This document shows, piece after piece, positions 12,385-19,657 of a stretch of 29,383 bases of DNA. The stretch lies in the IMG/VR virus record IMGVR_UViG_3300003690_000519, positions 1 through 29,383 of that record, one strand, 5' to 3'. Below the pieces are notes generated by a model that saw only the letters and a list, made by a program, of their open reading frames with translations, made no database searches and had not been told where the DNA came from. This DNA comes from a virus. Both the position numbers and the translations under genes were made by a program. The first letter of the stretch is position 1; the number at the start of each line of letters is the position of its first letter.

Positions 12385-14433
12385 TTATGCCCTCGCGAGG
12401 ACGCCCTGGAATCCACCGCCCAGGACCGCGTCCCTAACCACAGATGTAACTTTTTGCTCGAAGTCCTCCATGCCCAGAACGTCCCCTGCTATCGTGATGT
12501 TGACCGTGATGCCCATGCCTCCCCGGCCCAACGGCACCACCGCCTCCGGTCCACTCTCTCCCAGCATCGCCAGCGTGGGCCGGTTGACGATGCCGCCCTT
12601 CGCAAATTCGATCGGGTCAATGGTAGGAATGCGGGGGAGTTTTAACGTTATCCCCGACCATCCCGGCACCACAACTTTTTTCCCGATCTTTTTTTCATCC
12701 CATCCAGGAATTTTGATTTTGATATTATTGATACCTCTTATGACCCCATTTATGATTCCAATTATGGCGTTGACCGAGGTTAGGATCCCGCCCTTGATGC
12801 CGGCCCAGATGCCCAAGATTTTTTCCTTGACCGTCTCAAACGTAGACACAAGGGCATCGGTCACGGTGGTGAAAGTTGCCTTTATGCCGTTCCAGATCTC
12901 ATCCCAATTATCTCGGAGGAACTGTATGGCCTTGATTAAAGCCCCACCAGGCAGGAGCCATCCGAGCTTTGAATTGAAAACCTCGGTGATTTTATCAAAA
13001 ACCGTTTTGACAATCTTTTTGATAAAATTGAATACTATCTCCCAAGTAGCCTTGAGTTTATCCAGGGCTTTTTGCAGAACATCAATAATGGCATCCCGTA
13101 TAACCGTGAACGCCATGCTCAGGGTCTCACTCACAAGGGTAAAAGTTTCAACTATCCCATTCCATATCTCGTCCCAGTTGTCCTTGATAAACAGGATGGC
13201 CTTAATCAAGGCTCCATGAGGCAAGAGCCACATCAGCTTTGAATTGAAAACATCGGTGATTATACCGAAAACCTTTTTGACAATATCCTTGATGAAATCA
13301 AAAACGGTCTTGAAAGTGCTTTTAAGGATTTCCAGCGTAGCCTTGAGAACGAGGATGATTTTATCCCAGTTTTTCCAAATTAGTATGGCGGCAGCTATGG
13401 CGACGCCGATGCCAATAATTATCAATGTTATGGGGCCCATGCTCAAATTGAGTCCGATAAAGGCCAACTTCGCCCCGTGGAGGACCGGTGTCATTATCCC
13501 CATGATACCCGAGAACCCGGCGACGGCCGGCCCGGCCGCCATAAATATCGGCGCAATCGCCGACGCCTTTTCAATCAATTTGCCATTTTCAAATACCAGA
13601 TCCGACAGGCTGGATTTCATTTTATCCATGACGGTTCTGGTGCTGGCGAAGGCCTCGGCCTCCTCTGCCATTACTCCGGTCAAATCCTCTAGCTGAGTCT
13701 GATATGTAGCATACTGCTCCTCACTGAGACCTAATTGTTCCAACACCCCGGCGAGACCGGTCTCCGATTTCTCCATCGCCTTCCTAAACTCGGTCTGGGC
13801 TATCCTCCCTTTAATGCCCGCTTTTTCCAGCGCGGTCATTACCACCGCGGCCTCGTTCACAGAAATCCCCATCGCGGACAGTTCCGGCGCCATCTTGCCG
13901 ATACCGTCCAGGAATTCTTGAACCGACCCCGTGCCTTCTCGTGTGATTAACCCAAAGGCCCCCAGAAGTTCGGTTTCGTTCCCAACCTCGACGCCCACAG
14001 CCGCCAGGGCCGCGCCGGCCTTCGCCAAAGCCTCGGCACTGAGTCCGGTCGCATCTCCGACGGTGTCCCAGAAGGTCGCATATTCTTTGAGCGCGTCGGC
14101 GCTTTCCAGCCCTTGTTGTGCGCCCAATGTCATCAGTTCCAGGGCTGATTCCAGAGGGAATGTGGCGTTGCTCAGGCTTGACGCCATCCCCCGTATCTCG
14201 TCCTCCGACAGGCCGGTGGCGCTGGCTAGTTTCAAGGTTGATTCTGTGAGGCCCTGCTGGGACTTGGCCAATCCCTCCATGCCGACGCCCAGCGCGGTGA
14301 TTCCAAGACCGATTGCTTTCCGGTTTTTGACAATGGAATCCTTCATGCCCTGAAAGCTGGATCTGACTTTCCCAATCCCAGCCTCAGCGCCGGACCCGTC
14401 GGCGGTGATTGTTATTTCAACGTCGTTAGCCAT
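12385..14433 (-). CDS. Tape measure protein
   Basis: 682 residues. N-terminal region is a TP901-type tape measure: SGLSEDEIRGMASSLSN-like chaperone-exposed helices, FPLESALELMTLGAQQGLES, ATGLSAEALAKAGAALAAVG, MGISVNEAAVVMTALEKAGI. Two hydrophobic stretches follow (IAPIFMAAGPAVAGFSGIMG and GPITLIIIGIGVAIAAAILI), then the 90-residue repeat described separately, and the classic end KGGIVNRPTLAMLGESGPEA, VVPLGRGGMG, TVNITIAGDV. The tape measure sets tail length; at about 0.15 nm per residue this gives a tail near 100 nm. Start overlaps the frameshifted T product by 8 bases, as is usual for G/T-tape measure cassettes. Confidence 0.95.
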   Translation of the reverse strand: MANDVEITITADGSGAEAGIGKVRSSFQGMKDSIVKNRKAIGLGITALGVGMEGLAKSQQGLTESTLKLASATGLSEDEIRGMASSLSNATFPLESALELMTLGAQQGLESADALKEYATFWDTVGDATGLSAEALAKAGAALAAVGVEVGNETELLGAFGLITREGTGSVQEFLDGIGKMAPELSAMGISVNEAAVVMTALEKAGIKGRIAQTEFRKAMEKSETGLAGVLEQLGLSEEQYATYQTQLEDLTGVMAEEAEAFASTRTVMDKMKSSLSDLVFENGKLIEKASAIAPIFMAAGPAVAGFSGIMGIMTPVLHGAKLAFIGLNLSMGPITLIIIGIGVAIAAAILIWKNWDKIILVLKATLEILKSTFKTVFDFIKDIVKKVFGIITDVFNSKLMWLLPHGALIKAILFIKDNWDEIWNGIVETFTLVSETLSMAFTVIRDAIIDVLQKALDKLKATWEIVFNFIKKIVKTVFDKITEVFNSKLGWLLPGGALIKAIQFLRDNWDEIWNGIKATFTTVTDALVSTFETVKEKILGIWAGIKGGILTSVNAIIGIINGVIRGINNIKIKIPGWDEKKIGKKVVVPGWSGITLKLPRIPTIDPIEFAKGGIVNRPTLAMLGESGPEAVVPLGRGGMGITVNITIAGDVLGMEDFEQKVTSVVRDAVLGGGFQGVLARA
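12891..13303 (-). repeat. Two direct copies of a 270-bp period inside the tape measure gene
   Basis: About 143 bases are repeated with an offset of exactly 270 bases (13303-13161 and 13033-12891), i.e. 90 residues. The protein copies share VFNSKLxWLLPxGALIKAI, then xDNWDEIWNGI; the flanks are diverged. A weaker third unit (IWKNWDKII...VFDFIKDIVKKVFGII) precedes them. Intragenic duplication lengthens the tape measure by a fixed step. Confidence 0.8.
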
Positions 14434-14608
14434 CGTCCTCTGGTTTTCCCGCCTGTACGATTGCGATCATTTGGAGGATTGTAGCCTCCTCGCCCATCAA
14501 CTGAGATGGGAGACAGCTATACCGCTGGCATAGGCCGTCTATAAGCTCGGCCCGTTCCAACGCCCACGGCTTGACTATTCGGTTGCCATTGCGGTCGATG
14601 CTGCCGCC
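14426..14608 (-). CDS. Tail assembly chaperone T-domain, -1 frameshift product (gpGT-like)
   Basis: This frame has no good start codon but encodes SIDRNGNRIVKPWALERAEL then IDGLCQRYSCLPSQLMGEEA and TILQMIAIVQAGKPEDDG, with the stop overlapping the tape measure start. CLPSQLMGEEATILQM matches the T-domain pattern of siphophage tail chaperones (..LPSQL..ED..LL). It is in the -1 frame relative to the preceding G ORF, as in lambda gpG/gpGT. The slip probably occurs upstream of GGSIDRN; the best candidate is T TTA AGC at 14620-14614, an imperfect heptamer. Fusion product would be about 186 residues. Confidence 0.75.
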   Translation of the reverse strand, partial: GGSIDRNGNRIVKPWALERAELIDGLCQRYSCLPSQLMGEEATILQMIAIVQAGKPEDDG

Positions 14609-14988
14609 AACGTGCTTAAATCGCCGGATGTCTCGGATAAAGGGGCCGGCACCCCAGCCACCGCCTCGACCCAGTGCTGCACGACCAGATTGGTCAACTG
14701 TATCGGGATTGATAGCATCCCGTCAGAGTTGGCCGGGATTGGGTTCCCGTCGGCGTCATCCAGGTTCCACTCCATCAGGACAGTCTCCCCGAATAATCGG
14801 GCCATCACCTCCTGATCATCGCCTTGGGCGGATTCCCGGAGGGCGATAAACTGGGCGAATGTGACACTGAGCCGGAGGATTATCTCGGCCCCGTCATAGT
14901 CCGTCCCCTCAAAAGTGATTCGGGCGGTCTTTTCGGGAATACGAAATCCCTTCCGGACCGCCGGTTGTAAGCCGTTGGTCATAACCAT
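14575..14988 (-). CDS. Tail assembly chaperone (gpG-like)
   Basis: 137 residues, ATG at 14988 immediately after the second tail-tube gene. Contains a small folded domain (RKGFRIPEKTARITFEG, DYDGAEIILRLSVTFAQFIAL) and a second part (MEWNLDDADGNPIPANSDGM, then IPIQLTNLVVQHWVEAVAG). The N-terminal beta part followed by an IALRE/VVQHWVEAV helix is the expected chaperone layout. Order tube - G - T - tape measure identifies it firmly. A fraction of ribosomes should shift -1 near the end to make GT. Confidence 0.8.
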   Translation of the reverse strand: MVMTNGLQPAVRKGFRIPEKTARITFEGTDYDGAEIILRLSVTFAQFIALRESAQGDDQEVMARLFGETVLMEWNLDDADGNPIPANSDGMLSIPIQLTNLVVQHWVEAVAGVPAPLSETSGDLSTLAAASTAMATE

Positions 14989-15396
14989 TTATGTGGTCCA
15001 CGTCGGGACAACGCCGCCGGCCAGAGAGCCAGGAGCCGACCAGGTCAATTCCCCACCGCTGCCCCGGCTCACCGCGTAATCGGAATAAAAAAGCTCCCCC
15101 GGCAGTATTTGCCCGGAGACTGTAATGGTGGTAGTCCGTGCCACGCTGGTTGATGACACCGTCTTGAATACGTCGTGGCTCATATTGGTGGCATCGTTGA
15201 AGATGCCCGAATTGGAGACCGTCATATCTGCCAGGAGTAGCAACCGCTCAAAAGCCGATTTGTCTATCCCCGTGATATCCGACACTTCCCGCGGCGTGGC
15301 CCAGTCGAGGGAGGTTATGTCATTTGAAATGGTTCTAGCAGTTCCCCCCGAGTCGTCCACGGCGATGCTCATTCCCAAACCCGATTCTTTAGCCAT
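14989..15396 (-). CDS. Tail-tube-like protein, short paralogue
   Basis: 135 residues. Starts MAKESGLGMSIAVDDSGGTA, then an all-beta domain: DITSLDWATPREVSDITGID, SAFERLLLLADMTVSNSGIF, NDATNMSHDVFKTV, SRGSGGELTWSAPGSLAGG. It aligns along its whole length with the N-terminal 130 residues of the product at 16631-15885 (MAKxSGLG, DITGID/DVTAIN, FERLLLLADxxVSNSGIFNDAT / HERVMGLSDGNLAVTSWFNDAT, SRGSxGGL). ATG at 15396 follows CAGGAGGAGTGTAA. It lies directly before the tail chaperone, the usual place for the major tube protein. Confidence 0.8.
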   Translation of the reverse strand: MAKESGLGMSIAVDDSGGTARTISNDITSLDWATPREVSDITGIDKSAFERLLLLADMTVSNSGIFNDATNMSHDVFKTVSSTSVARTTTITVSGQILPGELFYSDYAVSRGSGGELTWSAPGSLAGGVVPTWTT

Positions 15397-15883
15397 TTAC
15401 ACTCCTCCTGTATTGGTGATCATTCCAGTTATCCATGAATTCCAGCGGCTCCATAACCCGCCGGTCCTTCGTTAGTATCGGGTCACGCCCGACCGCTACT
15501 CTATGTCCTCCGGCCTGGCCGGTGAAACATTCCTGCCCCGGTGCAAAGACAAAGACAATCAAACCATCCTCGTTCTCCTCCCGGAAGCCCAGCCGCGATC
15601 TGCGGATAAAGTTGAGGTTTGCCGTATCTCCCGCGGAGAGAATGGTCCGCCAGCCCGTCATGTAGTTGACACAACCGACCTCCTTACAGGTCGCCTCCCG
15701 CCAATGGTCCCGCGGACGGTTGAGCCGCCAATGGATTACAAGATTATTGTTTATCATAGTCGGACCCAATGGACTCCCGTGATTGGATGATACCTGGCCT
15801 GCTCCCGGGTCCGGCAAATCCAGCAAATCCGAATACCCCAATCGTTCGGGAGGACTCGCCACCAATGATGGCTGAACAAACAC
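15389..15883 (-). CDS. Conserved phage protein of unknown function between tail-tube paralogues
   Basis: 164 residues from GTG at 15883. Residues 45-164 carry a pattern I know from many phages: LNRPRDHWREATCKEVGCVN, YMTGWRT, RRSRLGFREENEDGLIVFVF, APGQECF, HRVAVGRDPILT, EPLEFMDNWNDHQ. The conserved Cys pair and PGQxCF/HQ ends suggest a metal site. The first 42 residues (LVASPPERLGYSDLLDLPDP) look plausible, so I keep the long form; ATG at 15757 is the alternative start. Typically located beside tail-tube genes; function not known. Confidence 0.7.
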   Translation of the reverse strand: MFVQPSLVASPPERLGYSDLLDLPDPGAGQVSSNHGSPLGPTMINNNLVIHWRLNRPRDHWREATCKEVGCVNYMTGWRTILSAGDTANLNFIRRSRLGFREENEDGLIVFVFAPGQECFTGQAGGHRVAVGRDPILTKDRRVMEPLEFMDNWNDHQYRRSVNG

Positions 15884-15884
15884 A

Positions 15885-16631
15885 TCACGCGTTAAGGTTG
15901 ACGTCGTCCTGGGCGGTCCCTCGACGGGTGACCATGCAGAAGTCGCAATTGCTGAATGTGCCGCTGGTCGATACCCGGAGATATCGCAATATAGCCCCGC
16001 TGAGCGTCAACCTCTGAGCGGTCGGAGCCGCCGCCGCCGCGACCGCGACGAATGATAGAATCGTCGCGAACGTCACATTATCGCTGGATTGCTGGATGCT
16101 CACGGTTGCCGTTCCCGAATCAACGTCTACTGTCTGCAGAATACCCACCAGGCCATAACCCGTCGTGGCTCCGTCGTCCCTGCTGGTGGAGACCGCCGCC
16201 GCGCTGTGGGTTTCCTTGCCGGTGGTCAATGTATTCCCCCAGTCCAACGACACCCCGGACGCGGCCTGAGTGTCCACAGTGACTGATAGCCCGCCATCTG
16301 ACCCGCGGCTCCCGTCATAGTTAAGTTGTTTAGCGACCAGACACGCGGCCACATCCCCGCGGGTTGCGCCGAAAGTCCAGGTGACAATCCGGTCGGTGGT
16401 CGGTAATTCCGAAAATGCCGCGTGTTCTTGCTCGGTCGCATCGTTAAACCAGGATGTGACCGCTAGATTCCCGTCGGACAATCCCATCACCCGCTCATGG
16501 GCCGAGGCGTTAATGGCGGTAACATCTAAAATACCCCGAGGCGAACTGGCATTGTCTATAGCTGAAACGTCCCCGCTCAGGTCATACCCATGAACAAATA
16601 TCTGCTGGCCAAGTCCTGATTTTTTTGCCAT
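15885..16631 (-). CDS. Tail-tube-like protein, long paralogue with C-terminal beta domain
   Basis: 248 residues. N-terminus MAKKSGLGQQIFVHGYDLSG and residues up to about 125 match the short paralogue; the rest is an extra beta-sandwich with VGILQTVDVDSGTATVSIQQ, SDNVTFATILSFVAVAAAAA and RLTLSGAILRYLRVSTSGTF, like virion-decorating carbohydrate-binding folds. ATG at 16631 follows AGGGAGAGTAT. Ten bases separate it from the previous gene. Which paralogue forms the tube is open: the long form may be a decorated tube subunit or a tip/neck protein. The duplication is visible from sequence; the division of labour is inferred. Confidence 0.75.
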   Translation of the reverse strand: MAKKSGLGQQIFVHGYDLSGDVSAIDNASSPRGILDVTAINASAHERVMGLSDGNLAVTSWFNDATEQEHAAFSELPTTDRIVTWTFGATRGDVAACLVAKQLNYDGSRGSDGGLSVTVDTQAASGVSLDWGNTLTTGKETHSAAAVSTSRDDGATTGYGLVGILQTVDVDSGTATVSIQQSSDNVTFATILSFVAVAAAAAPTAQRLTLSGAILRYLRVSTSGTFSNCDFCMVTRRGTAQDDVNLNA

Positions 16632-16640
16632 ATACTCTCC

Positions 16641-17075
16641 CTATGGAGTGATAGTCACTTCGCCCATCAGTTGAATTGAAAATGGAATTGTCGCCGTGCG
16701 GTATAGGCTCCCGCCCATGTCCATCGTGGCGACCGTGGCTCCCCCGACCGTGGAGTCGGTGCAGTTTCCGTCGAGGTTTGCGTCGGACCGGAGCTTGGTG
16801 TCTACTTCTACCATCGCGTCCCATAGCTCCAGCTCGATGGACTCCCGGACATCTGCCGACGCCTGGAGGCGGAAATAAGCTCGTACCATAATGGTCGTGG
16901 TCGAGCCAATATCCCCGAGGGTCTGCCAGCCGCTGGTCCTCGACTGGACCCAGTAAGCCAGGACCGGAGTGCCGGCCAGGGCCAAAGGCTCGGCCCTGAT
17001 AACAGCGGTAAAGGCCGGGTCTGTGATGGTCGATAATAAAACATCAATCCTATCCAATGCTCCCGACCTGCTCAC
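16641..17075 (-). CDS. Tail terminator / tail completion-like protein
   Basis: 144 residues. Begins MSRSGALDRIDVLLSTITDP, then beta-alpha mix with VLAYWVQSRTSGWQTLGDIG, TTTIMVRAYFRLQASADVRE, SIELELWDAMVEVDTKLRSD, and ends TATIPFSIQLMGEVTITP. Helix then beta strands with a central acidic helix is the fold pattern of tail terminators (gpU-like). The position, after the gp10-like connector and before tube proteins, is the standard place. Start overlaps the preceding stop in ATGA. Assignment by synteny and pattern only. Confidence 0.6.
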   Translation of the reverse strand: MSRSGALDRIDVLLSTITDPAFTAVIRAEPLALAGTPVLAYWVQSRTSGWQTLGDIGSTTTIMVRAYFRLQASADVRESIELELWDAMVEVDTKLRSDANLDGNCTDSTVGGATVATMDMGGSLYRTATIPFSIQLMGEVTITP

Positions 17076-17494
17076 TGGAAAGCCTCGACCACAGCATCGC
17101 CGATATATTTGTCTATCAATGCTGCCTTATTGGCCTTGATGGCGTTGGAAGCATTGGCAAACATATGATAACGGGCCTCGACCCTCGCGGCGTATGACAG
17201 ATCTATGTTGCCGCGTGGCCCCTTCGCATTTACCTCGGCCACATTGTCCCGTATCAGATGGGCGAATATGGCCCGCTTGAGGACGCGGGTATGGGCGCCG
17301 TGCCGGTCGGCAGGCTTGGATTTCCAATATTGCGAAGCCGATGGACCCCATAGCTGATCGTCGACCTTGTTCGCTCCCTCGATGGTCGCCAGGTCCAGGA
17401 GCCCCCGGTTGATAATCCCCTGCATCACTTTGAGACCGGACCCGTCAAAGATTGGCCCCTTGATTTCAAAAGTGACCCCGAACGGCTCGGCCAT
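17072..17494 (-). CDS. HK97 gp10-like head-tail connector
   Basis: 140 residues: MAEPFGVTFEIKGPIFDGSG, then helical VMQGIINRGLLDLATIEGAN, VKxDQLWGPSASQYW region, RVLKRAIFAHLIRDNVAEVN, ARVEARYHMFANASNAIKAN. Start helix, central basic segment and RVEARYHMF near the end resemble HK97 gp10/neck proteins. It lies between the adaptor connector (start shared as TAATG) and the terminator-like gene. Assigned mainly by gene order. Confidence 0.6.
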   Translation of the reverse strand: MAEPFGVTFEIKGPIFDGSGLKVMQGIINRGLLDLATIEGANKVDDQLWGPSASQYWKSKPADRHGAHTRVLKRAIFAHLIRDNVAEVNAKGPRGNIDLSYAARVEARYHMFANASNAIKANKAALIDKYIGDAVVEAFQ

Positions 17495-18447
17495 TAGAAA
17501 ATCACCCCGTTGGAGGTGCCGGTCGCCCGGTAATCGTCCAGGGTTTGGAGGACTGACCGGATCTCGCCCTCGGCCACCGTGATCGACATCTCCCCGCCTC
17601 CGATGGTCCCGGCCGACCCCAGGTCACGGTTGCGGAAGGTCAATTTTGCAATATCGAGGCAAGCCTGGACCACCAGCTCCGGGTAGTCGTACCGGGTCAG
17701 GCCGGCGCCCCCGGAATGAGTGGCCGCCGTCGTTCCATTAACGCCCCGCTCCACCGTCAAGGTGTTTCCACTGATGGCGGTTATGTATAGCTGCTCGGAG
17801 TCAATCAGGATTGTCTGGCCCGGCCCCAGGTCGGTCGCGCTGGTCACGCTGATGGAGGTCGCGGTCGTGGAGGTTATCGCGTCCGCCGTGGTAACGGACA
17901 AGATATCGGCGGTATAGCCCCAGCTTCCCAGGATGCTTAATGTCTGCTGGCCGGCGTCCAGGGTGTTGGATGTGTCCTCGTTCAGCTTGAAAATAGTTTT
18001 AGGGCTGACATTGTAGGGCATGAGAAAGAAGTCGCTGGCATAGCCCTCGGTCAAGACGGTGCTGCCCCCGCGGTCGGTGTCGTCGTAAGCGGTCACCGTC
18101 GTAGTGGAGACCAGCCAGCCATCCAGCGGAATGACACTCGCCAGGGAGACCGTGGTGGCTATGTCATCCGTCCCAGCCAAGATGGCGTACTGCGGAGACT
18201 GGACCAACGCCCCGGACCCGATATCATAAAGCCGGGTCTCGGTCAGCGGTCCAAACGTCCCGCCTTCACAATAATTGTCGATGCGCCGGGATGCGGCCTC
18301 CAGGATGCGCCGGATGCTGCCGGCGTCGCTCGTCCAGCCGGAGGAGAACGACGTTCCCGCCAGGTAGTCCCGGAGGTCGTCCGCGCTGGCGTATGTGTGC
18401 CGAGTTGAAATAGGCGGGATTGGCTTTGAGAGTAGCCGCCGGGACAT
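17494..18447 (-). CDS. Head-tail adaptor (gp6-like connector) with beta insertion
   Basis: 317 residues as read from ATG at 18447. The real family start appears to be at TYASADDLRDYLAGTSF (about residue 18), followed by SIRRILEAASRRIDNYCEGG, the helical-bundle start of phage adaptor proteins. Residues 100-210 include Thr/Ser-rich strands; SVTSATDLGPGQTILIDSEQ then LYITAISGNTLTVERGVNG is a beta insertion common in such connectors. C-terminal helix VVQACLDIAKLTFRNRD. The first 17 residues (SRRLLSKPIPP) lie under the small gene in another frame and look artefactual, so this gene may need a frame change for its true start. Confidence 0.75.
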   Translation of the reverse strand: MSRRLLSKPIPPISTRHTYASADDLRDYLAGTSFSSGWTSDAGSIRRILEAASRRIDNYCEGGTFGPLTETRLYDIGSGALVQSPQYAILAGTDDIATTVSLASVIPLDGWLVSTTTVTAYDDTDRGGSTVLTEGYASDFFLMPYNVSPKTIFKLNEDTSNTLDAGQQTLSILGSWGYTADILSVTTADAITSTTATSISVTSATDLGPGQTILIDSEQLYITAISGNTLTVERGVNGTTAATHSGGAGLTRYDYPELVVQACLDIAKLTFRNRDLGSAGTIGGGEMSITVAEGEIRSVLQTLDDYRATGTSNGVIF

Positions 18448-18520
18448 CGTATTCCACGCCGGCCTCGTAGGCTTCCCCGCCCCCAGAAGAAAAGTTCTGG
18501 ACGCATAACGCTTTGGGCAT
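18266..18520 (-). CDS. Small head-completion-like protein, 3' end in doubt
   Basis: ATG at 18520 follows AAGGAGGACAAG, an excellent site. The first about 42 residues, MPKALCVQNFSSGGGEAYEA then GVEYDVPAATLKANPAYFNS, follow the pattern of tiny phage proteins located between capsid and connector (Y-x-AG-x-x-x-x-VP/x-P-x-YF). After SAHIRQRG the sequence becomes Arg/Pro/Gly/His-rich and overlaps the connector by about 180 bases, which is abnormal here. A +1 change near 18395-18410 would either fuse it to the connector or restore a normal stop/start. Its function is unknown. Confidence 0.55.
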   Translation of the reverse strand: MPKALCVQNFSSGGGEAYEAGVEYDVPAATLKANPAYFNSAHIRQRGRPPGLPGGNVVLLRLDERRRQHPAHPGGRIPAHRQLL

Positions 18521-18541
18521 CTTGTCCTCCTTGATTGAGGA

Positions 18542-18559
18542 GCGGGACCGTAGCCCCGC
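18542..18559 (-). promoter_or_regulatory. Stable UACG-tetraloop hairpin after the capsid gene
   Basis: Minus-strand RNA GCGGGGC-UACG-GUCCCGC: 7-bp stem (one G-U) closed by a C(UACG)G tetraloop, a very stable loop class. Two further short hairpins, TTGTGG/CCACAA and CCGCC/GGCGG, precede it directly behind the capsid stop. No U-run follows, so it is more likely an mRNA stability or processing element than a terminator. Confidence 0.5.
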
Positions 18560-18594
18560 CCCCTGTTGATTGTGGTTTATCCCACAACCGCCGA

Positions 18595-19596
18595 TTAGGC
18601 GGCGCGTGGAATCTTGAAGGCGGCGGCGAGTCCAACCTGCCCATCGCCTCGCCTGGAAGCAAAGAAACCGACTTGATCTGTGCCCATATACAAACTGTCG
18701 TTACGCCTTATTGTGAATCCGACCCGATCGAATATGTAGTATTTGCGGAAGTCACCGAAGATGGCAATCTTCTCAGTGGAGGTGATGTTGCCACCCAGGG
18801 CACTCACCACATCGGTCAAGACGGTCCGTTTGCCGAGGATGAAGTCCGCCGGGGCGGCGGTCAGACTTGGGATGGAATGTACCCCGGCGGCGGTTATAGC
18901 AATCGAGTTGATAAGTGACGCAATGGTGGACTTCATCACCCAAGTAGCATTCGCCCGGTGCTGGGCGTTCAATGCGTAGTAGGTGCCGATGAGGTCAGCG
19001 CCTACGACCGAGGTTGCGTTGGCCATCGTGTAGAAAGCCACATCCCCATCGGACATGATCCCGGCATACTGGGTCGTGTTATTTCCACCGATGATACCAA
19101 CGTCCTCAAACTGCCCCGCGGCCTCCTGGAAGATCTGAGAGAGCAAGGCCGGGAGGTTGATGGCCGAGTCGTCCAGGAGTTCGACCAGACCGCCGGACTT
19201 CTCAATGGAGAATGTCACCTGGCCGACGGTTGGCGTGGACTCGGTCGGCGCCGCTTCCTCCGCTATCGCTGCCCAGGTCGCGCTCGCCATCGTCGGGAGA
19301 TACCCGTCCTTGGATGCAACCCGGATCACGGTGCAAAGGGCTCGAAGCTGGGAACCTGGGACGCCCGTGTCTCGAATAACATTCGAGAGGAACTGCTCGG
19401 GAACGAAGAAACCGCCTTCCGCATCGGTGTCCTCTTGCATGGCCTTGACTTCGTCCGGGCTGGCGGTTTTCCAGAACATATCATCCGACGGTGACCGGAG
19501 CCACTTAACGAACGTATCGGACATAAACCGGGCCTCGTCCTTGACGTTGTCCCCCATCTGTTCCTGAACCCACAGGGGCTGTGCCATTGCCGGCAA
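18595..19596 (-). CDS. HK97-fold major capsid protein, coat domain
   Basis: Clear HK97-type coat: DAEGGFFVPEQFLSNVIRDT, GYLPTMASATWAAIAEEA, ESTPTVGQVTFSIEKSGGLV, ELLDDSAINLPALL, ATWVMKSTIASLIN, LTAAPADFILGKRTVLTDVV, KIAIFGDFRKYYIFDRVGFT and FASRRGDGQVGLAAAF. These are the P-domain/E-loop/A-domain landmarks in order. 333 residues from TTG at 19596, but the frame is open and coding in character for about 160 bases further upstream (SFNQPLNTIPVTSNDVAVYN, DYKPASFIKG) without any ATG, GTG or TTG. The domain therefore continues from the delta-domain ORF at 19879 through a +1 shift. It forms the capsid shell. Confidence 0.9.
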   Translation of the reverse strand: MPAMAQPLWVQEQMGDNVKDEARFMSDTFVKWLRSPSDDMFWKTASPDEVKAMQEDTDAEGGFFVPEQFLSNVIRDTGVPGSQLRALCTVIRVASKDGYLPTMASATWAAIAEEAAPTESTPTVGQVTFSIEKSGGLVELLDDSAINLPALLSQIFQEAAGQFEDVGIIGGNNTTQYAGIMSDGDVAFYTMANATSVVGADLIGTYYALNAQHRANATWVMKSTIASLINSIAITAAGVHSIPSLTAAPADFILGKRTVLTDVVSALGGNITSTEKIAIFGDFRKYYIFDRVGFTIRRNDSLYMGTDQVGFFASRRGDGQVGLAAAFKIPRAA

Positions 19597-19657
19597 GCCC
19601 TTGATAAATGACGCCGGTTTATAGTCGCCCTTGATACTGGCTACCTTGTCCAGCGGG

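Noticed and set aside
12338-13219. 293-codon open frame on the plus strand
   Set aside because: It is the complement of the tape measure gene, with Ser/Pro/Ile-rich shadow sequence, no ribosome site and no recognisable domain.
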